From positions 16,368,001 to 16,432,000 of the forward strand of contig NW_027478162.1 in the NCBI RefSeq assembly GCF_051020975.1: DNA of 64,000 nucleotides, in the 5' to 3' direction. This document shows, one piece after another, positions 10,087-21,673 of this stretch (its first letter is position 1; each line of letters begins with the position of its first letter). Below the pieces are notes generated by a model. The model had not been told where the DNA came from and ran no database searches. It saw only the letters and a list, made by a program, of their open reading frames with translations. A program made the translations under genes and the position numbers. The stretch comes from Osmia lignaria lignaria (taxonomy: Eukaryota; Arthropoda; Insecta; Hymenoptera; Megachilidae).

Positions 10087-12582
10087 TCAGATGCGTAGTT
10101 CTCGAGATATATCAAGATATTTAAAAGCTCCGAAGCTGCACCAACATAATAGAGGTACAGAAACACCGTGGCCCCTTTCTGTGAGATAACTCTGCACTAT
10201 TGCGAGCTGCAAATGCCACTTCCAGCTTAGCTGTGCAGAAGAAGAACAACAAGAAGAAGAAATATCTCGAAATATGTCCGTCGGCCCCTTCCCTTGAAAT
10301 AAATCTGCAAATATCTCGGAAACCAAGCGAGCTATGGCAAAATGTTAAGAGACCTTTTTTGTAGAGAATTAAGTTTCCTACTTTTTATGTTCTATGATAT
10401 TTTTCGATCAGAGGCGTAGTTCTCGAGATATATCAAGATATTTAAAAGTTCCGAAGCCGCACCAACATAATAGAGATACAGAAACACCGTGGCCCCTTTC
10501 TTTGAGATAACTCTGCACGATTGCGAGCTGGAAATGCCACTTCCAGTTTAGCTGTGCAGAAGAAGAACAACAAGAAGAAGAAATATCTCGAAATATGTCC
10601 ATCAGGACCCTTCCCTTGAGATAAATCTGCAAATATCTCGGAAACGAAGCGAGCTATGGCAAAATGTTAAGAGACCTTTTTTGTAGAGAATTATGTTCCC
10701 TACAATTTATGTTCTATGATATTTTTTGATCAGATGCGTAGTTCTCGAGATATATCAAGATATTTAAAAGTTCCGAAGCCGCACCAACATAATAGAGATA
10801 CAGAAACACCGTGGCCCCTTTCTTTGCGATAACTCTGCACTATTGCGAGCTGCAAATGCCACTTCCAGCTTAGCTGTGCAGAAGAAGAACAACAAGAAGA
10901 AGAAATATCTCGAAATATGTCCGTCAGGCCCCTTCCCTTGAGATATATCTGCAAATATCTCGGAAACCAAGCGAGCTATGGCAAAATGTTAAGAGACCTT
11001 TTTTGTAGAGAATTAAGTTTCCTACTTTTTATCTTCTATGATATTTTCTGACCAGATTCGTAGTTCTCGAGATATATCAAGATATTTAAAAGTTCCGAAG
11101 CCGCACCAACATAATAGAGATACAGAAACACCGTGGCCCCTCTCTTTGAGATAACTCTGCACAATTGCGAGCTGCAAATGCCACTTCCAGCTTAGCTGTG
11201 CAGAAGAAGAACAACAAGAAGAAGAAATATCTCGAAATATGTCCGTCAGGCCCCTTTCCTTGAGATAAATCGGCAAGTATCTCGGAAACGAAGCGAGGTA
11301 TGGCAAAATGTTAAGAGACCTTTTTTGTAGAGAATTATGTTTCTTACAATTTATGTTCTATGATATTTTTTGATCAGAAGCGTAGTTTTCGAGATATATC
11401 GAGATATTTAAAAGTTCCGAAGCCGCACCAACATAATAGAGATACAGAAACACCGTGGCCCCTTTCTTTGAGATAACTCTGCACTATTGCGAGCTGCAAA
11501 TGCCACTTCCAGCTTAGCTGTGCAGAAGAAGAACAACAAGAAGAAGAAATATCTCGAAATATGTCCGTCAGGCCCCTTCCCTTGAGATAAATCTGCAAAT
11601 ATCTCGGAAACGAAGCGAGCTATGGCAAAATGTTAAGAGACCTTTTTTGTAGAGAATTATGTTTCCTACAATTTACGTTCTATGATATTTTTTGATCAGA
11701 TGCGTAGTTCTCGAGATATATCAAGATATTTAAAAGTTCCGAAGCCGCACCAACATAATAGAGACACAGAAACACCGTGGCCCCTCTCTTTGAGATAACT
11801 CTGCACAATTGCGAGCTGCAAATGCCACTTCCAGCTTAGCTGTGCAGAAGAAGAACAACAAGAAGAAGAAATATCTCGAAATATGTCCGTCAGGCCCCTT
11901 CCCTTGAGATAAATCGGCAAGTATCTCGGAAACGAAGCGAGCTATGGCAAAATGTTAAGAGACCTTTTTTGTAGACAATTATGTTTCCTACAATTTATGT
12001 TCTATGATATTTTTTGATCAGATGCGTAGTTCTCGAGATATATCAAGATATTTAAAAGCTCCGAAGCTGCACCAACATAATAGATGTACAGAAACACCGT
12101 GGCCCCTTTCTTTGAGATAACTCTGCACTATTGCGAGCTGCAAATGCCACTTCCAGCTTAGCTGTGCAGAAGAAGAACAACAAGAAGAAGAAATATCTCG
12201 AAATATGTCCGTCGGCCCCTTCCCTTGAGATAAATCTGCAAATATCTCGGAAACCAAGCGAGCTATGGCAAAATGTTAAGAGACCTTTTTTGTAGAGAAT
12301 TAAGTTTCCTACTTTTTATGTTCTATGATATTTTTCGATCAGAGGCGTAGTTCTCGAGATATATCAAGATATTTAAAAGTTCCGAAGCCGCACCAACATA
12401 ATAGAGATACAGAAACACCGTGGCCCCTTTCTTTGAGATAACTCTGCACGATTGCGAGCTGGAAATGCCACTTCCAGTTTAGCTGTGCAGAAGAAGAACA
12501 ACAAGAAGAAGAAATATCTCGAAATATGTCCGTCAGGACCCTTCCCTTGAGATAAATCTGCAAATATCTCGGAAACGAAGCG
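10087..12582. repeat. Block marked by the CCGTCGGCCCC deletion, repeated at 1,931 bp
   Basis: Units 10087 and 12018 share AAAAGCTCCGAAGCTGC and the one-base loss giving CCGTCGGCCCC. Each is followed by a unit starting TCAGAGGCGTAG with TTTTTCGATCAG just before it (10408 and 12339). The offset is six units minus one base. Sharing a deletion plus the same neighbour indicates copying of a block of about two units. Confidence 0.75.
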
Positions 12583-13000
12583 AGCTATGGCAAAATGTTA
12601 AGAGACCTTTTTTGTAGAGAATTATGTTTCCTACAATTTACGTTCTATGATATTTTTTGATCAGATGCGTAGTTCTCGAGATATATCAAGATATTTAAAA
12701 GTTCCGAAGCCGCACCAACATAATAGAGACACAGAAACACCGTGGCCCCTCTCTTTGAGATAACTCTGCACAATTGCGAGCTGCAAATGCCACTTCCAGC
12801 TTAGCTGTGCAGAAGAAGAACAACAAGAAGAAGAAATATCTCGAAATATGTCCGTCAGGCCCCTTCCCTTGAGATAAATCGGCAAGTATCTCGGAAACGA
12901 AGCGAGCTATGGCAAAATGTTAAGAGACCTTTTTTGTAGACAATTATGTTTCCTACAATTTATGTTCTATGATATTTTTTGATCAGATGCGTAGTTCTCG
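11696..13000. repeat. Unit 11696 recurs at 12661 (965-bp offset)
   Basis: Both units share TTTACGTTCTATG upstream, GAGACACAGAAAC, CTCTCTTTGAG, GCACAATTGCG, CGGCAAGTATC and TTTTGTAGACAATTATG. The offset is three units minus one base because of the deletion near 12213. Flanking units differ, so the copied block is a little over one unit long. Confidence 0.75.
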
Positions 13001-13888
13001 AGATATATCAAGATATTTAAAAGTTCCGAAGCCGCACCAACATAATAGAGATACAGAAACACCGTGGCCCCTCTCTTTGAGATAACTCTGCACTATTGCG
13101 AGCTGCAAATGCCACGTCCAGTTTAGCTGTGCAGAAGAAGAACAACAAGAAGAAGAAATATCTCGAAATATGTCCGTCAGGCCCCTTCCCTTGAGATAAA
13201 TCTGCAAATATCTCGGAAACGAAGCGAGCTATGGCAAAATGTTAAGAGACCTTTTTTGTAGAGAATTATGTTTCCTACTTTTTATGTTCTATGATATTTT
13301 TTGATCAGACGCGTAGTTCTCGAGATATATCAAGATATTTAAAAGTTCCGACGCCGCACCAACATAATAGAGATACAGAAACACCGTGGCCCCTTTCTTT
13401 GAGATAACTCTGCACTATTGCGGGCTGCAAATGCCACTTCCAGCTTAGCTGTGCAGAAGAAGAACAACAAGAAGAAGAAATATCTCGAAATATGTCCGTC
13501 AGGCCCCTTCCCTTGAGATAAATCTGCAAATATCTCGGAAACGAAGCGAGCTATGGCAAAATGTTAAGAGACCTTATGTGTAGAGAATTAAGTTTCCTAC
13601 TTTTTATGTTCTATGGTATTTTTTGATCAGATGCGTAGTTCTCGAGATATATCAAGATATTTAAAAGTTCCGAAGCCGCACCAACATAATAGAGATACAG
13701 AAACACCGTGGCCGCTCTCTTTGAGATAACTCTGCACTATTGCGAGCTGGAAATGCCACTTCCAGTTTAGCTGTGCAGAAGAAGAACAACAAGAAGAAGA
13801 AATATCTCGAAATATGTCCGTTAGGCCCCTTCCCTTGAGATAAATCTGCAAATATCTCGGAAACGAAGCGAGCTATGGCAAAATGTTA

Positions 13889-13900
13889 ACAGACTTTTTT
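13889..13900. repeat. One-base-deletion lineage marker AACAGACTTTTT
   Basis: The usual AAGAGACCTTTTTTG becomes AACAGACTTTTTTG: a G-to-C change plus loss of one C. The same compound change appears near 20649, 21292 and 22579. In all four places the next unit starts TCAGACGCGTAG (13948, 20709, 21352, 22639). The linked markers show these blocks descend from one parent. Confidence 0.85.
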
Positions 13901-14268
13901 GTAGAGAATTAAGTTTCCTACTTTTTATGTTCTATGATATTTTTTGATCAGACGCGTAGTTCTCGAGATATATCAAGATATTTAAAAGTTCCGAAGCCGC
14001 ACCAACATAATAGAGATACAGAAACACCGTGGCCCCTTTCTTTGAGATAACTCTGCACTATTGCGAGCTGCAAATGCCACTTCCAGCTTAGCTGTGCAGA
14101 AGAAGACAACAAGAAGAAGAAATATCTCGAAATATGTCCGTCAGGCCCCTTCCCTTGAGATAAATCTGCAAATATCTCGGAAACGAAGAGAGCTATGGCA
14201 AAATGATAAGAGACCTTTTTTGTAGAGAATTAAGTTGCCTAATTTTTATGTTCTATGATATTTTTTGA

Positions 14269-15234
14269 TCAGATGCGTAGTTTTCGAGATATATCGAGAT
14301 ATTTAAAAGTTCCGAAGCCGCACCAACATAATAGAGATACAGAAACACCGTGGCCCCTTTCTTTGAGATAACTCTGCACTAGTGCGAGCCGCAAATGCCA
14401 CTTCCAGCTTAGCTGTGCAGAAGAAGAACAACAAGAAGAAGAAATATCTCGAAATATGTCCGTCAGGCCCCTTCCCTTGAGATAAATCTGCAAATATCTC
14501 GGAAACGAAGCGAGCTATTGCAAAATGTTAAGAGACCTTTTTTGTAGAGAATTGAGTTTCCTACTTTTTATGTTCTATGAAATTTTTTGATCAGATGCGT
14601 AGTTCTCGAGATATATCAAGATATTTAAAAGTTAAGAAGCCGCACCAACATAATAGAGATACAGAAACACCGTGGCCCCTTTCTTTGAGATAACTCTGCA
14701 CTATTGCGAGCTGCAAATGCCACTTCCAGCTTAGCTGTGCAGAAGAAGAACAACAAGAAGAAGAAATATCACGAAATATGTCCGTTAGGCCCCTTCCCTT
14801 GAGATAAATCTGCAAATATCTCGGAAACGAAGCGAGCTATGGCAAAATGTTAAGAGACCTTTTTTGTAGCGAATTAAGTTTCCTACTTTTTATGTTCTAT
14901 GATATTTTTTGATCAGATGCGTAGTTCTCGAGATATATCAAGATATTTAAAAGTTCCGAAGCCGCACCAACATAATAGAGATACAGAAACACCGTGGCCC
15001 CTTTCTTTCAGATAGCTATGCACTATTGCGAGCTGCAAATGCCACTTCCAGCTTAGCTGTGCAGAAGAAGAACAACAAGAAGAAGAAATATCTCGAAATA
15101 TGTCCGTCAGGCCCCTTACCTTGAGATAAATCTGCAAATATCTCGGAAACGAAGCGAGCTATGGCAAAATGTTAAGAGACCTTTTTTGTAGAGAATTAAG
15201 TTTCCTACTTTTTATCTTCTATGATATTTTCTGA
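14269..15234. repeat. Three-unit block, copied again at 17.8-18.4 kb and 23.0-23.9 kb
   Basis: Unit 14269 (CTAGTGCGAGCCGC), unit 14591 (AATTGAGTTTCC, CTATGAAATTTTTTG, AAAGTTAAGAAGCC, ATATCACGAAATATG) and unit 14913 (CTTTCAGATAGCTATG, CCTTACCTTGAG) follow each other. The last two recur at 17812 and 18134, and all three recur at 22961, 23283 and 23605. Unit 23927 carries the 14591 variant a further time. TTTTGTAGCGAATTAAG before 14913 and 18134, but not before 23605, tells the copies apart. Confidence 0.8.
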
Positions 15235-16844
15235 TCAGATGCGTAGTTCTCGAGATATATCAAGATATTTAAAAGTTCCGAAGCCGCACCAACATAATAG
15301 AGATACAGAAACACCGTGGCCCCTCTCTTTGAGATAACTCTGCACTATTGCGAGCTGGAAATGCCACTTCCAGTTTAGCTGTGCAGAAGAAGAACAACAA
15401 GAAGAAGAAATATCTCGAAATATGTCCATCAGGACCCTTCCCTTGAGATAAATCTGCAAATATCTCGGAAACGAAGCGAGCTATGGCAAAATGTTAAGAG
15501 ACCTTTTTTGTAGAGAATTATGTTTCCTACAATTTATGTTCTATGATATTTTTTGATCAGAAGCGTAGTTTTCGAGATATATCAAGATATTTAAAAGTTC
15601 CGAAGCCGCACCAACATAATAGAGATACAGAAACACCGTGGCCCCTTTCTTTGAGATAACTCTGCACTATTGCAAGCTGTAAATGCCACTTCCAGCTTAG
15701 CTGTGCAGAAGAAGAACAACAAGAAGAAGAAATATCTCGAAATATGTCCGTCAGGCCCCTTCCCTTGAGATATATCTGCAAATATCTCGGAAACGAAGCG
15801 AGCTATGGCAAAATGTTAAGAGACCTTTTTTGTAGAGAATTATGTTTCCTACAATTTATGTTCTATGATATTTTTTGATCAGAAGCGTAGTTTTCGAGAT
15901 ATATCGAGATATTTAAAAGTTCCGAAGCCGCACCAACATAATAGAGATACAGAAACACCGTGGCCCCTTTCTTTCAGATAACTATGCACTATTGCGAGCT
16001 GCAAATGCCACTTCCAGCTTAGCTGTGCAGAAGAAGAACAACAAGAAGAAGAAATATCTCGAAATATGTCCGTCAGGCCCCTTCCCTTGAGATAAATCGG
16101 CAAGTATCTCGGAAACGAAGCGAGCTATGGCAAAATGTTAAGAGACCTTTTTTGTAGACAATTATGTTTCCTACAATTTATGTTCTATGATATTTTTTGA
16201 TCAGATGCGTAGTTCTCGAGATATATCAAGATATTTAAAAGTTCCGAAGCCGCACCAACATAATAGAGATACAGAAACACCGTGGCCCCTTTCTTTGAGA
16301 TAACTCTGCACTATTGCGAGCTGCAAATGCCACTTCCAGCTTAGCTGTGCAGAAGAAGAACAACAAGAAGAAGAAATATCTCGAAATATGTCCGTTAGGC
16401 CCCTTCCCTTGAGATAAATCTGCAAATATCTCGGAAACGAAGCGAGCTATGGCAAAATGTTAAGAGACCATTTTTGTAGAGAATTAAGTTTCCTACTTTT
16501 TATGTTCTATGATATTTTTTGATCAGATGCGTAGTTCTCGAGATATATCCTGATATTTAAAAGTTCCGAAGCCGCACCAACATAATAGAGATACAGAAAC
16601 ACCGTGGCCCCTTTCTTTGAGATAACTCTGCACTATTGCGACCTGCAAATGCCACTTCCAGCTTAGCTGTGCAGAAGAGGAACAACAAGAAGAAGAAATA
16701 TTTCGAAATATGTCCATCAGGCCCCTTCCCTTGAGATAAATCTGCAAATATCTCGGAAACGAAGCGTGCTATGGCAAAATGTTAAGAGACTTTTTTTGTA
16801 GAGAATTAAGTTTCCTACTTTTTATGTTCTATGATATTTTTCGA

Positions 16845-17167
16845 TCAGAGGCGTAGTTATCGAGATATATCAAGATATTTAAAAGTTCCGAAGCGGCACC
16901 AACATAATAGAGATACAGAAACACCGTGGCCCCTTTCTTTGAGGTAACTCTGCACTATTGCGAGCTGCAAATGCCACTTCCAGCTTGAGAACAACAGAAG
17001 AAGAACAACAAGAAGAAGAAATATCTCGAAATATGTCCGTCAGGCCCCTTCCCTTGAGATAAATCTGCAAATATCTCGGAAACGAAGCGAGCTATGGCAA
17101 AATGTTAAGAGACCTTTTTTGTAGAGAATTAAGTTTCCTACTTTTTATGTTCTATGATATTTTTCGA
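16845..17167. repeat. Monomer with a 7-to-8-base replacement (323 bp)
   Basis: At 16987-16994 the usual AGCTGTG between CAGCTT and CAGAAGAAG is replaced by GAGAACAA. The new bases resemble the triplet tract a few bases downstream (AGAACAAC), so a short template switch is a natural explanation. The unit also has GAGGCGTAG and AAGCGGCACC. It is the only complex replacement I found in the window. Confidence 0.85.
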
Positions 17168-20100
17168 TCAGAGGCGTAGTTCTCGAGATATATCAAGATA
17201 TTTAAAAGTTCCGAAGCCGCACCAACATAATAGAGATACAGAAACACCGTGGCCCCTCTCTTTGAGATAACTCTGCATGATTGCGAGCTGCAAATGCCAC
17301 TTCCAGCTTAGCTGTGCAGAAGAAGAACAACAAGAAGAAGAAATATCTCGAAATATGTCCGTCAGGCCCCTTCCCTTGAGATAAACCTGCAAATATCTCG
17401 GAAACGAAGAGAGCTATGGCAAAATGATAAGAGACCTTTTTTGTAGAGAATTAAGTTTCCTACTTTTTATGTTCTATGGTATTTTTTGATCAGATGCGTA
17501 GTTCTCGAGATATATCAAGATATTTAAAAGTTCCGAAGCCGCACCAACATAATAGAGATACAGAAACACCGTGGCCCCTCTCTTTGAGATAACTCTGCAC
17601 TATTGCGAGCTGGAAATGCCACTTCCAGTTTAGCTGTGCAGAAGAAGAACAACAAGAAGAAGAAATATCTCGAAATATGTCCGTCAGGCCCCTTCCCTTG
17701 AGATAAATCTGCAAATATCTCGGAAACGAAGCGAGCTATTGCAAAATGTTAAGAGACCTTTTTTGTAGAGAATTGAGTTTCCTACTTTTTATGTTCTATG
17801 AAATTTTTTGATCAGATGCGTAGTTCTCGAGATATATCAAGATATTTAAAAGTTAAGAAGCCGCACCAACATAATAGAGATACAGAAACACCGTGGCCCC
17901 TTTCTTTGAGATAACTCTGCACTATTGCGAGCTGCAAATGTCACTTCCAGCTTAGCTGTGCAGAAGAAGAACAACAAGAAGAAGAAATATCACGAAATAT
18001 GTCCGTTAGGCCCCTTCCCTTGAGATAAATCTGCAAATATCTCGGAAACGAAGCGAGCTATGGCAAAATGTTAAGAGACCTTTTTTGTAGCGAATTAAGT
18101 TTCCTACTTTTTATGTTCTATGATATTTTTTGATCAGATGCGTAGTTCTCGAGATATATCAAGATATTTAAAAGTTCCGAAGCCGCACCAACATAATAGA
18201 GATACAGAAACACCGTGGCCCCTTTCTTTCAGATAGCTATGCACTATTGCGAGCTGCAAATGCCACTTCCAGCTTAGCTGTGCAGAAGAAGAACAACAAG
18301 AAGAAGAAATATCTCGAAATATGTCCGTCAGGCCCCTTACCTTGAGATAAATCTGCAAATATCTCGGAAACGAAGCGAGCTATGGCAAAATGTTAAGAGA
18401 CCTTTTTTGTAGAGAATTAAGTTTCCTACTTTTTATCTTCTATAATATTTTCTGATCAGATTCGTAGTTCTCGAGATATATCAAGATATTTAAAAGTTCC
18501 GAAGCCGCACCAACATAATAGAGATACAGAAACACCGTGGCCCCTCTCTTTGAGATAACTGTGCACAATTGCGAGCTGCAAATGCCACTTCCAGCTTAGC
18601 TGTGCAGAAGAAGGACAACAAGAAGAAGAAATATCTCGAAATATGTCCGTCAGGCCCCTTCCCTTGAGATAAATCGGCAAGTATCTCGGAAACGAAGCGA
18701 GCTATGGCAAAATGTTAAGAGACCTGTTTTGTAGACAATTATGTTTCCTACAATTTATGTTCTATGATATTTTTGGATCGGAAGCGTAGTTTTCGAGATA
18801 TATCGAGATATTTAAAAGTTCCGAAGCCGCACCAACATAATAGAGATACAGAAACACCGTGGCCCCTTTCTTTCAGATAACTATGCACTATTGCGAGCTG
18901 TAAATGCCACTTCCAGCTTAGCTGTGCAGAAGAAGAACAACAAGAAGAAGAAATATCTCGAAATATGTCCGTCAGGCCCCTTCCCTTGAGATATATCTGC
19001 AAATATCTCGGAAACGAAGCGAGCTATGGCAAACTGTTAAGAGACCTTTTTTGTAGAGAATTATGTTTCCTACAATTTATGTTCTATGATATTTTTTGAT
19101 CAGAAGCGTAGTTCTCGAGATATATCAAGATATTTAAAAGTTCCGAAGCCGCACCAACATAATAGAGATACAGAAACACCGTGGCCCCTTTCTTTGAGAT
19201 AACTCTGCACTATTGCGAGCTGTAAATGCCACTTCCAGCTTAGCTGTGCAGAAGAAGAACAACAAGAAGAAGAAATATCTCGAAATATGTCCGTCAGGCC
19301 CCTTCCCTTGAGATATATCTGCAAATATCTCGGAAACGAAGCGAGCTATGGCAAAATGTTAAGAGACCTTTTTTGTAGAGAATTAAGTTTCCTACTTTTT
19401 ATCTTCTATGATATTTTCTGATCAGATGCGTAGTTCTCGAGATATATCAAGATATTTAAAAGTTCCGAAACCGCACCAACATAATAGAGATACAGAAACA
19501 CCGTGGCCCCTCTCTTTGAGATAACTCTGCACAATTGCGAGCTGCAAATGCCACTTCCAGCTTAGCTGTGCAGAAGAGGAACAACAAGAAGAAGAAATAT
19601 CTCGAAATATGTCCGTCAGGCCCCTTCCCTTGAGATAAATCTGCAAATATCTCGGAAACGAAGCGAGCTATGGCAAAATGTTAAGAGACCTTTTTTGTAG
19701 AGAATTATGTTTCCTACTTTTTATGTTCTATGATATTTTTTGATCAGACGCGTAGTTCTCGAGATATATCAAGATATTTAAAAGTTCCGAAACCGCACCA
19801 ACATAATAGAGATACAGAAACACCGTGGCCCCTCTCTTTGAGATAACTCTGCACTATTGCGAGCTGGAAATGCCACGTCCAGTTTAGCTGTGCAGAAGAA
19901 GAACGACAAGAAGAAGAAATATCTCGAAATATGTCCGTCAGGCCCCTTCCCTTGAGATAAATCTGCAAATATCTCGGAAACGAAGCGAGCTATGGCAAAA
20001 TGTTAAGAGACCTTTTTTGTAGAGAATTATGTTTCCTACTTTTTATGTTCTATGGTATTTTTTGATCAGATGCGTAGTTCTCGAGATATATCAAGATATT

Positions 20101-20387
20101 TAAAAGTTCCGAAGCCGCACCAACATAATAGAGATACAGAAACACCGTGGCCCCTTTCTTTGAGATAACTCTGCACTATTGCGAGCTGCAAATGCCACTT
20201 CCAGCTTAGCTGTGCAGAAGAAGAACAACAAGAAGAAGAAATATCACCAAATATGTCCGTTAGGCCCTTTCCCTTGAGATAAATCTGCAAATATCTCGGA
20301 AACGAAGCGAGCTATGGCAAAATGTTAAGAGACCTTTTTTGTAGGGAATTAAGTTTCCTACTTTTTATATTCTATGATATTTTTTGA

Positions 20388-21673
20388 ACAGATGCGTAGT
20401 TCTCGAGATATATCAAGATATTTAAAAGTTCCGAAGCCGCACCAACATAATAGAGATACAGAAACACCGTGGCCCCTCTCTTTGAGATAACTCTGCACTA
20501 TTGCGAGCTGGAAATGCCACTTCCAGTTTAGCTGTGCAGAAGAAGAACAACAAGAAGAAGAAATATCTCGAAATATGTCCGTTAGGCCCCTTCCCTTGAG
20601 ATAAATCTGCAAATATCTCGGAAACGAAGCGAGCTATGGCAAAATGTTAACAGACTTTTTTGGAGAGAATTAAGTTTCCTACTTTTTATGTTCTATGATA
20701 TTTTTTGATCAGACGCGTAGTTCTCGAGATATATCAAGATATTTAAAAGTTCCGAAGCCGCACCAACATAATAGAGATACAGAAACACCGTGGCTCCTTT
20801 CTTTGAGATAACTCTGCACTATTGCGACCTGGAAATGCCACTTCCAGTTTAGCTGTGCAGAAGAAGAACAACAAGAAGAAGAAATATCTCGAAATATGTC
20901 CGTTAGGCCCGTTCCCTTGAGATAAATCTGCAAATATCGCGGAAACGAAGCGAGCTATGGCAAAATGTTAAGAGACCTTTTTTGTAGAGAATTATGTTTC
21001 CTACTTTTTATGTTCTATGATATTTTTTGATCAGACGCGTAGTTCTCGAGATATATCAAGATATTTAAAAGTTCCGAAGCCGCACCAACATAATAGAGAT
21101 ACAGAAACACCGTGGCCCCTTTCTTTGAGATAACTCTGCACTATTGCGAGCTGCAAATGCCACTTCCAGCTTAGCTGTGCAGAAGAAGAACAACAAGAAG
21201 AAGAAATATCACCAAATATGACCGTTAGGCCCCTTCCCTTGAGATAAATCTGCAAATATCTCGGAAACGAAGCGAGCTATGGCAAAATGTTAACAGACTT
21301 TTTTGTAGAGAATTAAGTTTCCTACTTTTTATGTTCTATGATATTTTTTGATCAGACGCGTAGTTCTCGAGATATATCAAGATATTTAAAAGTTCCGAAG
21401 CCGCACCAACATAATAGAGATACAGAAACACCGTGGCTCCTTTCTTTGAGATAACTCTGCACTATTGCGACCTGGAAATGCCACTTCCAGTTTAGCTGTG
21501 CAGAAGAAGAACAACAAGAAGAAGAAATATCTCGAAATATGTCCGTTAGGCCCGTTCCCTTGAGATAAATCTGCAAATATCTCGGAAACCAAGCGAGCTA
21601 TGGCAAAATGTTAAGAGACCTTTTTTGTAGAGAATTAAGTTTCCTACGTTTTATGTTCTATGATATTTTTTGA
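20388..21673. repeat. Near-identical blocks at 643-bp offset
   Basis: About 20649-20930 and 21292-21573 share AACAGACTTTTTTG, GACGCGTAG, GTGGCTCCTTTC, GCGACCTGGAAATG and TTAGGCCCGTTCC. One difference is ATATCGCGG near 20935 against ATATCTCGG in the second block. Unit 32619 carries a related form with GTGGCTCC and GCGACCTGG. Confidence 0.8.

Larger units (their letters stand above)
105..13304. repeat. Domain I: 41 mixed monomers with five-unit periodicity
   Basis: Variants recur at five-unit spacing. TCTGGAAATATG marks units 749, 2359, 4291, 5901 and 8477. AGAAGCGTAGTTTTCGAG with CGAGATATTT marks 1715, 3325, 3969, 4935, 5257, 5579, 6545, 6867 and 9765. Units with GAAATGCCACTTCCAGTTTAG are also common here. 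Toward the right end, monomers with CTCTCTTTGAG and CGGCAAGTATCTC (11052, 11696, 12661) become frequent. Two one-base deletions, both in CCGTCGGCCCC, sit near 10282 and 12213. The domain boundary is a judgement from variant content, not a sharp junction. Confidence 0.7.
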
